Shown: one piece after another, positions 50,428 through 58,758 of the stretch
How the letters are laid out: each line of letters begins with the position of its first letter
How positions within the stretch are numbered: position 1 is the stretch's first letter
DNA from: Nocardiopsis sp. MG754419
Lineage (GTDB): Bacteria; Actinomycetota; Actinomycetes; Streptosporangiales; Streptosporangiaceae
Assembly (NCBI RefSeq): GCF_018207095.1
Contig: NZ_QOCZ01000024.1
Location: forward strand, 1 to 64,000
Length of the DNA stretch: 64,000 bases
Reading direction: 5' to 3'
Made by a program: the position numbers and the translations under genes
Notes under the pieces: model-generated
What the model was told of the DNA's origin: nothing
Seen by the model: the letters and a program-made list of their open reading frames with translations, nothing else
Database searches by the model: none

Positions 50428-50733
50428 TCAGCGTGTGCGCGCCGCCTCCTGCTGGGCGACGTCGAGTCCGGCGCTGATGACGCTGTCCATGATGGCGGCG
50501 AGTCGGTCCGGACCCAGGCGGGGCGCGTGCTCGACCATCCGCTCCACCAGCAGGCGCTCGCGCTCCCGGTCCCGCCCGGCGAAGTAGCCGACCGGTTTGA
50601 TCCGCTGCACCTCGGCGGCGACCAGGGCGCGGCGTTCCAGGAGCGCGGCGAGTTCGGCGTCCATCGCGTCGATCCGGCCGCGCAGGTGGGCGAGGTGTTC
50701 GTCGTTCTGCCGCGGGGTGTGGCGGTCGTGCAC
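50428..50733 (-). CDS. Chorismate mutase, AroQ type
   Basis: 101 aa all-helical enzyme turning chorismate to prephenate for Phe and Tyr. Seen: LRGRIDAMDAELAALLERR, AAEVQRIKPV and GRDREREWards the GRDRERERLL helix, all matching the AroQ active-site Arg/Lys/Glu pattern. GTG 50733 follows GGAAGGGA by 8 nt. It is preceded by a leader ORF, four complementary arms and a terminator (separate entries), suggesting attenuation. Confidence 0.9.
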   Translation of the reverse strand: MHDRHTPRQNDEHLAHLRGRIDAMDAELAALLERRALVAAEVQRIKPVGYFAGRDRERERLLVERMVEHAPRLGPDRLAAIMDSVISAGLDVAQQEAARTR

Positions 50734-50803
50734 GGTGGGGTCCCTTCCTCGGTGTGTACGGGTGCGCGGAGCGGCCGTACGTCCCCGAGGCTCGGGTGCG
50801 GGG

Positions 50804-50910
50804 CGTCGGCCGCCCGAAAAAGCGAAAGAGCACCGGGCGGTGCCCGAGTGCTCTGTTGCCGACGTTCCCCTGGTTCCGCCTACGTGGAAGCGGCCGACGG
50901 GTCCGTCGGC
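50804..50910 (-). promoter_or_regulatory. Four mutually complementary arms in the chorismate mutase leader
   Basis: On the minus strand: arm 1 GCCGACGG (50910-50903), arm 2 CCGTCGGC (50900-50893), arm 3 CGTCGGC (50864-50858), arm 4 GCCGACG (50810-50804). Arms 1:2 form a hairpin overlapping the end of the leader ORF; 1:3 is an alternative; 3:4 flank the terminator. The set can take exclusive structures, as attenuators do. No pairing that directly breaks the terminator stem is obvious. Confidence 0.5.
50826..50854 (-). terminator. U-tailed hairpin upstream of chorismate mutase
   Basis: AGAGCAC/GTGCTCT and inner GGGC/GCCC stems (50827-50854), followed on the minus strand by TTCGCTTTTT. It lies 93 nt before the chorismate mutase start and 142 nt after the thioesterase stop. 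It could be an attenuator of the former or simply the terminator of the latter. Confidence 0.75.
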
Positions 50911-50939
50911 TCGCTAAACACGCGATAGCGGTGGGTCAT
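50880..50939 (-). CDS. Putative 19-aa leader peptide upstream of chorismate mutase
   Basis: ATG 50939 encodes MTHRYRVFSEPTDPSAAST. Tyr and Phe are read from TAT and TTT, codons almost absent from the neighbouring genes, and are the end products of the pathway the next gene feeds. -10 TACCAT (50952-50947) lies 7 nt before the ATG, so the mRNA would begin at this ORF. Its end overlaps the first arm pair. Not proven to be translated. Confidence 0.5.
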   Translation of the reverse strand: MTHRYRVFSEPTDPSAAST

Positions 50940-50953
50940 GGCGTCGATGGTAC

Positions 50954-50967
50954 CCGTTCCGGAACGG
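50954..50967. promoter_or_regulatory. Perfect 14-bp palindrome in the leader promoter
   Basis: CCGTTCCGGAACGG, 1 nt upstream of -10 TACCAT and inside the -35/-10 spacer. Position suits a repressor operator. It could alternatively be a weak hairpin after the thioesterase gene. Confidence 0.45.
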
Positions 50968-50995
50968 TGGTGCCCGGTACGGGGTCTCCGGACGT

Positions 50996-51655
50996 CTATT
51001 CGGGGACCTCGACGCGGATCATGAGCGCGCTCGCCTCGGCGGTGACCTGGCCGTGGGCGCGGATCCGCCCGGCGACGAACACCTTGCGACCCTCGGTGCG
51101 TTCCACCCGGGCGGTGATCTCCAGGGGGGTGAAGAGCGGGGTCGGTCTGCGGTAGTCGACCTCGAGGTGGGCGGTCAGGCCGGGACTGGTCTCGATCGCC
51201 GAGACGCTGCCGACGGCCTGGTCGAGCATGGCGGCGATCCAACCGCCGTGCACCAGACCGGGAGGGCCCTGGTAGATGGTGTTGAGGGTCACCTCGGCGC
51301 TCACGCCCTCGTCCGTGCGCACGAGCGTGAGCGGCGGGGCGGCGGGGTTGGTGTCACCGGAGACGATGTTGGTGATGGTCCCGAGTTCGGTGGTGCCGTC
51401 GCCGGTCTCCCGGGTGACCATGGTGCCGATCTCGCGACGGGCGACGTTGAGCCGGTCGGTGAGGCCCTGGACGGTGGCCGCGGTCTCGGCCAGTGTGTCG
51501 TTGTCGACCTCGGTGTTGGCGACGGCGTCGATGAGGTCGTGCACGCGGGAGACCAGCGAGCGGAGTTCGTCCGGGATGTCGGCGCCCTCGACCAGGGGAA
51601 GGCCGAAGGCGCGGGGGTCGGGCGTCTCGGTGGTCGGCTGCGTATTGACCGTCAT
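50996..51655 (-). CDS. PaaI-type hotdog thioesterase
   Basis: 219 aa. N-terminal helical region of about 90 residues (SLVSRVHDLIDAVANTEVDND), then a hotdog domain with YQGPPGLVHGGWIAAMLDQAVG and VDYRRPTPLFTPLEI, typical of acyl-CoA thioesterases. Substrate unknown. ATG 51655 follows GAGGAACAC; the frame reaching 52135 only shadows the GNAT gene. Confidence 0.85.
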   Translation of the reverse strand: MTVNTQPTTETPDPRAFGLPLVEGADIPDELRSLVSRVHDLIDAVANTEVDNDTLAETAATVQGLTDRLNVARREIGTMVTRETGDGTTELGTITNIVSGDTNPAAPPLTLVRTDEGVSAEVTLNTIYQGPPGLVHGGWIAAMLDQAVGSVSAIETSPGLTAHLEVDYRRPTPLFTPLEITARVERTEGRKVFVAGRIRAHGQVTAEASALMIRVEVPE

Positions 51656-51807
51656 GTGTTCCTCGTCGGAGATCGTGTTCGTCGGCCCGGGGGCGAGGCC
51701 TGGCTCAACGTCGAAACCGAATCCTACTCGGTCGCAATCCGGCGAAGCGTGACGATACGGTGCGCTCCCCGTCACACGGACCGGAGACGGGGAACACCGC
51801 CGGCGTG

Positions 51808-52245
51808 TCAGTTCAGCTTGTGCTCCATGTGCCGGTGCGGGATACCGGCGTCGAGGAACTCCTCGCCGTGGGCGGAGTAGCCCAGCCGCTCGTAGAAGCC
51901 GAGCGCATGGGTCTGGGCGTGCAGCTCGACCTTCTCCAGGCCCAGCTCCGCGGCCAGCTCCTCGGCGGCGACCACCAGGGCGGCGCCGGTCCCCTTGCCC
52001 CGCCCCTCGGGCAGGACGGCCATACGGCCCAGGAGCCCCACGCCGTCCCCCTGGTCCACCAGCCGGACCGTGCCCACCGGCACACCCTCGTCCACGGCCA
52101 GGAGGAACGCGGCGGTGGTGTCGCGCTCGTCCCATTCCTCGGCGATGGGCACCTGCTGTTCGGCGACGAACACCGCGCCGCGGATGACGAAGACGGCCGC
52201 GCGGTCGCGTTCGTCGCGGACACGGCGGATCTGTGGCTTGCTCAT
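51808..52245 (-). CDS. GNAT-family N-acetyltransferase
   Basis: 145 aa. Acetyl-CoA-binding motif in LGRMAVLPEGRGKGTGAALVVAAEE, then ELHAQTHALGFYERLGY, near the ElaA/YjcF type (FVAEQQVPIAEEWDERD at the start). Target unknown. ATG 52245 has -10 TAGTCT (52257-52252) 6 nt upstream (leaderless) and is divergent from the araC gene across 62 nt, where both promoters must overlap. Confidence 0.9.
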   Translation of the reverse strand: MSKPQIRRVRDERDRAAVFVIRGAVFVAEQQVPIAEEWDERDTTAAFLLAVDEGVPVGTVRLVDQGDGVGLLGRMAVLPEGRGKGTGAALVVAAEELAAELGLEKVELHAQTHALGFYERLGYSAHGEEFLDAGIPHRHMEHKLN

Positions 52246-52307
52246 GGGCGCAGACTAACGGAACCCCGCACCGTCAGGGCTCCCCGCCCACGCCCTAACC
52301 TGGTGCT

Positions 52308-53180
52308 ATGGGCATGCCGAGCGAGGTCCATCCCACCGTCGAGGACCCCCGCGTGGAACGTGCGCGGTACTGGCGGTTCTCCGGGCTGCCCGCGACCGAG
52401 ATGCTGACCGCCCGGTTCGTCACCACGGCCTTCACACGGCACACCCACCCCACCTACACCATCGGCATGATCACCGGTGGGATCGAGGAGTACGCACACC
52501 CCGGCGGCCGTTCCCGAGTGGGACCGGGCGGTCTGGCCGTGGTCGCCCCCGGCGAGGTGCACACCGGTCACGCCGGCGTCCCCGAGGGCTGGGGGTACCG
52601 GGTCTTCTACCCCGCGCCCGAGGTGGTCGAGGAGATCGGCCGCGATCTGGGCATGCGAGGCACCCCGGGGTTCCGTGGATCGGCGTTCGACTCCCCGGAG
52701 GTGTCCCGGGTCCTGGTGACCGCGCACATGGCGGCCGAACGCGGAGAGAGGCTGACCGCGTCCTCCCTGGCCCGGCAGGGACTGGCCATGTTGCTGCGCG
52801 CGCACGGTCGCGAACGGGTCCCCGAGCCGATGGAGCTCAGCGCCCGCCCCGAGGTACTGCGGGCCCGGGACCTGCTGTCCCGGGATCTGGCGACCCCACC
52901 GACCCTGGAGGAACTGGCCGCCGCAGTGGGGCTGGGACCGTTCGCGCTCAACCGCGCCTTCCGCGCGCGCTACGGGTTACCGCCCCACGCGTATCTGAAC
53001 CAGCTGCGGGTGGACCGGGCCCGCGCCCTGCTGCTGACCGGGCGCCGGGTCGGTGAGGTCGCCGTGGAGGTGGGCTTCGCCGATCAGCCCCACCTGACCC
53101 GACACTTCCGCCGCCACCTGGGGGTGCCGCCCGGCGCCTACCAGCGCGACCTGGTCCTTCACGGCGAGCGGGGCGCCTGA
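52308..53180 (+). CDS. AraC-family transcriptional regulator
   Basis: 290 aa. N-terminal cupin sensing domain (HTHPTYTIGMITGGIEEY, GGLAVVAPGEVHTGHA), then two helix-turn-helix units: LEELAAAVGLGPFALNRAFRARYGLPPHAYL and VGEVAVEVGFADQPHLTRHFRRHLGVPPGAY. Leaderless pattern: -10 TAACCT (52296-52301) 6 nt before ATG 52308. AzlC/AzlD follow 102 nt later; regulators of this build often sit beside azlCD and probably control it. Confidence 0.93.
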   Translation: MGMPSEVHPTVEDPRVERARYWRFSGLPATEMLTARFVTTAFTRHTHPTYTIGMITGGIEEYAHPGGRSRVGPGGLAVVAPGEVHTGHAGVPEGWGYRVFYPAPEVVEEIGRDLGMRGTPGFRGSAFDSPEVSRVLVTAHMAAERGERLTASSLARQGLAMLLRAHGRERVPEPMELSARPEVLRARDLLSRDLATPPTLEELAAAVGLGPFALNRAFRARYGLPPHAYLNQLRVDRARALLLTGRRVGEVAVEVGFADQPHLTRHFRRHLGVPPGAYQRDLVLHGERGA

Positions 53181-53282
53181 GGACGGGGCCCGCCCGGGCG
53201 CGGTGCGGCGCGGCCGTCCGGGTCGGCGCGGGCGCAAGAACGTTCAAGACGGGCATCGGGAACCCGCCTAACATGGACCAAC

Positions 53283-54026
53283 GTGAAGATCCTGTCGCAA
53301 CTGCGCTCCCCTGCCGTCCGGGACAGCCTGGGCATCGGTGTCGCCGTGGGCGCCGCCGGCCTGGCGTTCGGCACGGCCGCGGTGGCAGCGGGGTTGTCCC
53401 CCGCTCAGTCCGTGTTCCTCAGTCTGTTCATGTTCACCGGCGCCTCCCAGTTCGCGCTGGTCGGCGTGATCGCCGGCGGCGGCAACCTCGTCGCCGGGGC
53501 GCTGGGCGCCCTGCTCCTCGGCGCTCGCAACACCCTGTACGGCCTGCGTCTGGCCGACGTCCTGGGTTGGCGCGGCGTCCGGCGGGCCCTGGCCGCCCAC
53601 GGGGTGATCGACGAGACCACCGCGGTGACCCTGGTCCAGCCCGACCGGGAGTCGGCCCGCACCGCGTTCGTCACCACCTACGTGGTGCTGGGGACGTTCT
53701 GGGTGGCCTCGACCCTGGTGGGCGCCCTGGCCACCGAGCGGGTGAGCGACGTGGGCGCGTTCGGCCTGGACGCGGTGGGCCCGGCGATCTTCCTGGGGCT
53801 GCTCTGGCCCCGGCTCCGCGACGAGGGCGGCCGGACCCGACTGACCGCCCTTCTCGGCGCGGGCATCGCCCTGACCACCACCCCCTTCCTGCCGCCCGGG
53901 GTACCGGTGCTGCTGGCGGCCGCGGCCGGGCTGATCGCCCTGTTCGGACCGGAGCCGGGGCACGCGCGTCCCGCGGAGCGGCGCCCGGACGCCGCGGAGG
54001 AGCGGAACGAGGAGGTGGGGTCGTGA
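53283..54026 (+). CDS. azlC: AzlC-family branched-chain amino acid exporter, large subunit
   Basis: 247 aa. Six to seven membrane helices; SLFMFTGASQFALVGVIAGGGN and LLGARNTLYGLRLADVLG match AzlC/BrnF. Works with AzlD to export branched-chain amino acids or analogues. GTG 53283 with -10 TAACAT 8 nt upstream (leaderless pattern). Its stop overlaps azlD. Confidence 0.92.
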   Translation: MKILSQLRSPAVRDSLGIGVAVGAAGLAFGTAAVAAGLSPAQSVFLSLFMFTGASQFALVGVIAGGGNLVAGALGALLLGARNTLYGLRLADVLGWRGVRRALAAHGVIDETTAVTLVQPDRESARTAFVTTYVVLGTFWVASTLVGALATERVSDVGAFGLDAVGPAIFLGLLWPRLRDEGGRTRLTALLGAGIALTTTPFLPPGVPVLLAAAAGLIALFGPEPGHARPAERRPDAAEERNEEVGS

Positions 54027-54337
54027 CCCTGTGGATCGCGCTGATCGCCACGGCGGCGGGGTGCTACCTGCTGAAGTACGCGGGGATGGCCGCCCCTCGA
54101 CGCCTGTTGGACAACCCCTGGCTGCGCCGGTTCGCCGTCGCCGTTCCCGTCGCCCTGCTCGCCGCCCTCATCACCGTGGAAGCGCTGCGCGGCGAGGGTC
54201 AGGCCCTGGCCTGGGACACCGCCCGCATGGCGGGGGTGGGCGCGGCGGTGCTCGCCCTGATGCTGCGGGCACCCTTCCTGGTCGTGGTGGTCGCCGCTGC
54301 CGCGACCACGGCCGCGCTGCGCGCCCTGGGACTGTGA
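54023..54337 (+). CDS. azlD: AzlD-family small subunit
   Basis: 104 aa, four membrane helices with the AzlD/BrnE feature LLKYAGMAAPRRLLDNPWLRR. GTG 54023 overlaps the azlC stop by 4 nt (GTGA) with GAGGAGG upstream, so it is coupled. Followed at once by a 10-bp hairpin. Confidence 0.9.
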   Translation: MTLWIALIATAAGCYLLKYAGMAAPRRLLDNPWLRRFAVAVPVALLAALITVEALRGEGQALAWDTARMAGVGAAVLALMLRAPFLVVVVAAAATTAALRALGL

Positions 54338-54363
54338 GCACCGATCCGACCGGGGATCGGTGC
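54338..54363 (+). terminator. azlCD terminator
   Basis: A perfect 10-bp stem GCACCGATCC/GGATCGGTGC and 6-nt loop starting at the azlD stop. No U-tract. Confidence 0.7.
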
Positions 54364-54493
54364 GGGTTGTGGTGAGTTGTCCACAGGCGGTCATCCCCAC
54401 CCTTGACCGACCCTGGGCGGCCTGCGAGAGTCGGCCGCATGCACGCGCGGGACACACCCTGCTCCCGGTGCGCCTTGAGAGGACCTTGCGACG

Positions 54494-56194
54494 ATGGAAG
54501 GACCCGCCTCCATGGCCCCTGACGCACAACGGACCCGACCCCCCACCGACACCGCCGCGCAGGCGGCCGTGGAGGTCCTGGCCGCCGCCGGGATCAGACG
54601 CTGCTACACCGTCCCCGGTGAGAGCTTCCTCGAACTGGCCGACGCGATCGACCACCATCCCGAGATGACGCTGGTGTCCACCCGGCACGAGGGCGGCGCC
54701 GCCTTCATGGCCGAGGCCGACGCCAAACTGACCGGGGTACCCGCCATCGCCGCCGCCACGCGCGGTCCGGGGGCGGCCAACCTCGCGGTGGGCGTGCACA
54801 CCGCCATGCAGGACTCCACCCCGATGATCGTGTTCCTCGGCCAGGCCGAGACCGACCAGCTGGGGCGCGAGGCCTTCCAGGAGGTGGACCTGACCGCCTT
54901 CTACGCCCCGATCACGAAGTGGTCCACGACCGTGCACCGCGCCGACCGTCTCCCGGAGATCACCGCGCGGGCGATCCGGATCGCCACCACCGGAAGGCCG
55001 GGTCCGGTCGCCATCGCGGTGCCGGGCGACCTGTTCGGCGAGCGGGCGGTCGCACCGTCGGTACCGCCGCCCCTCGCCGCTCCCCGGCCGCCCCTGGAGG
55101 TGACCGATCGGGATCGGTTGGCGACCTGGCTGACCCGGGCGGTACGGCCGGTGATCATCGCCGGTGGTGGGGCCCGGGACGCGCGCGAGGAACTGGTGCG
55201 GGTCGCCGAGCGCTACAGCGCGGGGGTGTACGCGGCCTGGCGACGCCAGGACGTGTTCCCCAACGACCACCCCCTGTACCTGGGCCACCTGGGGCTCGGC
55301 GCGCCCAGCGCGATCCTGGGTGCGTTGGCCGACGCCGACGCGGTCCTGGTGGTGGGGTGTCGGATGAGCGAGACCACCACCCAGGGGTACCGGCTGCCCG
55401 AGTCCGACGGGCGGACCCGGGTCGCGCAGATCGACATCGATCCCGCACAGGTGGGCGCGACCCGGCCGGTGTGGCTGGGCGCCGTGGCCGACGCCCGCAA
55501 GGCGCTGTCCGCCCTGTCCCGGGCTCCCGGGCATCCGCCCTACCGGGACTGGACCGCGGCCCGCCGACTCTGGGTGGAGAGCACCGAGCCGCCCGGGGAG
55601 GTCGAGTCGCACCGGGAGGACCGCATGCACCCGTGGTCGGTCATCGCCGGCATGCGTCAGGCCCTGCCCGAGGACAGCCTCATCACCAACGACGCGGGCA
55701 ACTTCGCCTCCTTCCTGCACCGGGGCTGGTGGTTCCGGCACCCTCGGACCCAGCTCGCCCCCACCAGCGGCGCCATGGGATACGCGGTCCCGGCGGCCGT
55801 GGCCGCCAAGATCGCCGCTCCGGAACGCACCGTGGTCGCGGTGGCCGGCGACGGGGGCGCCCTGATGACCGGCCAGGAGTTGGAGACCGCGGTGCGCATG
55901 CGCGCCGCGGTGACCGTGGTGGTGTTCCAGAACGGGCTGTACGGCACGATCGCGATGCACCAGGCCCGCGAGCTGGGACGCCTCGCGGGAACGCGGATCA
56001 GCGGCCCCCTGGACCTGGCCGGCTACGCCCGTTCCCTCGGGGCCCGCGGAGCCACCGTGCACACCCGCGAGGAACTGGAGAAGGTCCTGGCCGAGGCGAT
56101 CACCGCCGACCTGCCCACCCTCGTGGACGTGCGCACCGACCCGGAGGTGATCAGCCCGACCGCCACCATGTCGGACCTGCTCGGCTCCCAGTGA
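54494..56194 (+). CDS. Thiamine pyrophosphate-dependent enzyme (acetolactate synthase-like)
   Basis: 566 aa with the three-domain layout of POX/ALS enzymes. Catalytic Glu segment TVPGESFLELADAI, central domain, and TPP/metal motif AGDGGALMTGQELETAV ending in FQNGLYG. The reaction (acetolactate, glyoxylate or benzoylformate type) cannot be fixed. ATG 54494 (GAGAGGA, 10 nt) or ATG 54512 (GGAAGGA, 9 nt). Monocistronic by hairpins on both sides. Confidence 0.85.
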   Translation: MEGPASMAPDAQRTRPPTDTAAQAAVEVLAAAGIRRCYTVPGESFLELADAIDHHPEMTLVSTRHEGGAAFMAEADAKLTGVPAIAAATRGPGAANLAVGVHTAMQDSTPMIVFLGQAETDQLGREAFQEVDLTAFYAPITKWSTTVHRADRLPEITARAIRIATTGRPGPVAIAVPGDLFGERAVAPSVPPPLAAPRPPLEVTDRDRLATWLTRAVRPVIIAGGGARDAREELVRVAERYSAGVYAAWRRQDVFPNDHPLYLGHLGLGAPSAILGALADADAVLVVGCRMSETTTQGYRLPESDGRTRVAQIDIDPAQVGATRPVWLGAVADARKALSALSRAPGHPPYRDWTAARRLWVESTEPPGEVESHREDRMHPWSVIAGMRQALPEDSLITNDAGNFASFLHRGWWFRHPRTQLAPTSGAMGYAVPAAVAAKIAAPERTVVAVAGDGGALMTGQELETAVRMRAAVTVVVFQNGLYGTIAMHQARELGRLAGTRISGPLDLAGYARSLGARGATVHTREELEKVLAEAITADLPTLVDVRTDPEVISPTATMSDLLGSQ

Positions 56195-56203
56195 ACCCCG
56201 CCG

Positions 56204-56227
56204 GGCCGGGGGTCGAAGCCCCCGGCC
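56204..56227 (+). terminator. Terminator of the TPP enzyme gene
   Basis: Stem GGCCGGGGG/CCCCCGGCC with TCGAAG loop, 9 nt after the stop. Confidence 0.7.
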
Positions 56228-56470
56228 GGGTTCACGCACCCACGTCGACGCTCCGCTCCGGCCTGGGGTCCACCGTCCCTCGTCCGGACCGACCCGCGGT
56301 GGGTCCGCCTCCCCGGGGGTCCGCTTGCCGACGCACCCGCTCCCCCGGCGGAGTCCCCGCGTTCCCGGGGTCGAGGGATAGGGGTGAACGGCCGTGGCCA
56401 GGCCCGGTGACCGGCGCACGGAGTCGCACCCACCGGCCGGGACTCTCCGCTCGACGACGCCGTCCGGACG

Positions 56471-56502
56471 CGGCCCGGTCGCGAGACCCGAGGACCGGGC
56501 CG
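56471..56502 (-). terminator. Terminator of the lysR gene
   Basis: A perfect 10-bp stem CGGCCCGGTC/GACCGGGCCG with 12-nt loop, 37 nt after the lysR stop. The remaining part of 56195-56539 shows nothing I recognise. Confidence 0.65.
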
Positions 56503-56539
56503 TCGGACCGAGGGCGGTTCCCGGTCCCGGCGACGAGTG

Positions 56540-57448
56540 CTACGGCTCGGTGGGGTGGGCGGCGGCTTCGCGGAGCGCGCGGACGACGGCGCGGATGGCG
56601 GGCCGGCGGGAGGCGTCGGTGCGCCAGAAGACGTAGACCTGGCGGACCAGGGCGGGTTGGACCGGGACCACACGGACGCCCTCGGGCAGGGGACCACGCC
56701 CCAGGCGGGGCATGACGGCGGCGCCGATGCCGGCGGCGATGAGCGCCAGCTTGGTCTGGTGCTCCTCGACGTTGTGCACGACGTTCGGTTCGCCCCCGCG
56801 CTGTCGGATGATGTCGTGCAGCCAGTCGTCGCAGATGGACCCACGCCCCCAGCTGATCCACGGCAGGTCGAGGATCTCGTCGAGTTCGAGCAGCTCGCGG
56901 TGGGCGAGGGGATGGTCGGCGGGCAGGGCGATGTCGCCGACGTCGTCCATGAGGGGCGCCCGGGTCATTCCTTCGGGCAGGCGCAGGGGGCGACCGACCC
57001 AGTCCACGACCATGGCGAGGTCGGCCTCGCCGCGGACCATCGGGGGCACGCTCTCGTGGGGCTCCTCCTCGTAGAGCTCCACACGCAGTCCGGGATGGGC
57101 CTCGCGGAGGGCGGGCAGGGCCTGGGGCAGCAGTCCACGGACGGCGGTGGGTGTGGCGGACAGGCGCAGGTGCCCGGTGACGTCGTCGCGGTGGGCCTCC
57201 AGGTCGGCCTCGGCCTGCTGGACCAGGGACAGGATCCGGGAGGTGTGGTCGACGAGGAGTTCGGCCGCGTCGGTCAGGCGCACGCCGCGACCGTTGCGTT
57301 CGACCAGGGGCTGGCCCACCTCACGTTCGAGTTTGGTGAGCTGCTGGGAGACGGCGGAATTGGTGACGTGGAGCGCCTGGGAAGCGGCACTGAGGGATCC
57401 GTGCACCGCGATGGCGTGAAGGACACGGAGCCGGTCGACACTGAGCAT
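56540..57448 (-). CDS. LysR-family transcriptional regulator
   Basis: 302 aa. N-terminal winged HTH (LRVLHAIAVHGSLSAASQALHVTNSAVSQQLTKLEREVG) then a periplasmic-binding-like effector domain. -10 TAGTGT (57461-57456) 7 nt before ATG 57448, leaderless pattern. Divergent from the transporter gene over 73 nt that contain an inverted repeat CTTC-N8-GAAG, so it probably regulates that transporter. Confidence 0.93.
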   Translation of the reverse strand: MLSVDRLRVLHAIAVHGSLSAASQALHVTNSAVSQQLTKLEREVGQPLVERNGRGVRLTDAAELLVDHTSRILSLVQQAEADLEAHRDDVTGHLRLSATPTAVRGLLPQALPALREAHPGLRVELYEEEPHESVPPMVRGEADLAMVVDWVGRPLRLPEGMTRAPLMDDVGDIALPADHPLAHRELLELDEILDLPWISWGRGSICDDWLHDIIRQRGGEPNVVHNVEEHQTKLALIAAGIGAAVMPRLGRGPLPEGVRVVPVQPALVRQVYVFWRTDASRRPAIRAVVRALREAAAHPTEP

Positions 57449-57521
57449 GTAAGTAACACTAACTTCTGGGTTAAGAAGAATGAAGTGGACCTAAGAGGTT
57501 TGGTGAGGATAGAACCGTCCC

Positions 57522-58634
57522 ATGACCACTCCTCCGCCCCTCCCCGCCGCGGCACCCTCCACCCTCCGTCGCCTGCTGTCCGGATGGCGCGCGAAGTTCG
57601 TGCTGCTCGCCCTGGTCTGGGGGATGAGTTTCGTCCTCATCCGGATCGGGGCGGAGGTGCTCACGCCCGTCCAGCTCTCCCTGGGCCGCATGCTCACGGG
57701 GGCGCTCCCCCTGGTGGCGATCCTCTTCCTGCGCGGAGGCCGTCTTCCCTCCGATCCTCGCCTGTGGGGCCACCTGTTCGTGGCGGCGCTCCTGCTCAAC
57801 ACCGTCCCCTTCACCCTGTTCGGCTACGCGGGGCAGCTCATTCCGTCCGCGCTCATGGGGATCGTCAACGCCGCCACTCCCCTGTTCGGGGTGGTGTTCT
57901 CGATGCTGCTGCTGTCCGACGAACGCCCGGACCGCGACCGCGTGCTGGGGTTGGCCATCGGCTTCCTGGGGGTGCTCACCGTCTTCGGCGTGTGGAGTTC
58001 GCTGGACACGGTGGCGGTGGACGAGGGCGACTCGATGCTCGGCATGCTCCTGGTGGTGGGGGCGACCGCCTGCTACGGGATCGGCACGCCCTACCTGCGC
58101 CGCTTCGTGGCCGGGACCTCGCACGGCGCCCTGGAGCTGAGCGCGCTGCAGCTCCTGCTCGGCTCGCTGCCCCTGATGCTGCTCGTTCCGTGGTTCGGGG
58201 GTGTCCCCACCGGGTTGACCTGGGAGGCGGCCCTGGCCGTGGGCACCTTGGGTGCGCTCGGCACCGGCTTCGCCTACGTCCTTCAGTACGGGATCGTCCG
58301 CGGGGCCGGTGCGACCGTCGCCACCACGGTCACCTACGTGGTGCCGGTGGTGGCGGTGACCGCCGGGATCGTGCTCATGGGCGAGACCCTGAGCTGGAAC
58401 CAGCCGCTGGGCGCGCTGGTGATCATCGTGGGCGCGGCGCTGTGCCAGGGCGTGGTGCGCGTGCGCAGGCCCGGCCCCACCACCACGAGCCGGCACTCGG
58501 TGGGCCGGGACCCGCTCACCCCGGCCCCCACGGCCGAGGACTCCGCCGAGCGGGGCGTCTGCGGCACCGACACCACCGTGCGGGACCCCGCCGTCGAGGA
58601 CGTCGCGCTCCCGACGGCGCCTCCCCGGAAGTGA
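57522..58634 (+). CDS. EamA/DMT-superfamily metabolite exporter
   Basis: 370 aa, ten membrane helices in two EamA repeats (LLALVWGMSFVLIRIGAEVL; MLLVVGATACYGIGTPYLRR). Long Pro/Thr-rich cytoplasmic tail. Exports amino acids or small metabolites in related proteins; substrate unknown. Divergent lysR partner suggests inducible expression. TAGAAC lies 6 nt before the start, close to but not a consensus leaderless -10. Confidence 0.9.
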   Translation: MTTPPPLPAAAPSTLRRLLSGWRAKFVLLALVWGMSFVLIRIGAEVLTPVQLSLGRMLTGALPLVAILFLRGGRLPSDPRLWGHLFVAALLLNTVPFTLFGYAGQLIPSALMGIVNAATPLFGVVFSMLLLSDERPDRDRVLGLAIGFLGVLTVFGVWSSLDTVAVDEGDSMLGMLLVVGATACYGIGTPYLRRFVAGTSHGALELSALQLLLGSLPLMLLVPWFGGVPTGLTWEAALAVGTLGALGTGFAYVLQYGIVRGAGATVATTVTYVVPVVAVTAGIVLMGETLSWNQPLGALVIIVGAALCQGVVRVRRPGPTTTSRHSVGRDPLTPAPTAEDSAERGVCGTDTTVRDPAVEDVALPTAPPRK

Positions 58635-58677
58635 GGCTCCACCCGGCGGGAGCCGGCCGAGGGGTCCGGAGACGACG

Positions 58678-58712
58678 TCGGCCCGGGCCCGCACTGGGCG
58701 GGCCCGGGCCGA
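58678..58712. terminator. Bidirectional hairpin
   Basis: A perfect 15-bp stem TCGGCCCGGGCCCGC/GCGGGCCCGGGCCGA and 5-nt loop between convergent stops at 58634 and 58759. Confidence 0.85.
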
Positions 58713-58758
58713 GGCTCGCATCCGACCCGACCGGGTGGGCCGGATCGCGTCGGCGGCG

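Noticed and set aside
54377-54385. Perfect DnaA box TTGTCCACA
   Set aside because: Isolated; an origin needs a cluster plus dnaA/dnaN nearby. Chance or a stray regulatory box.
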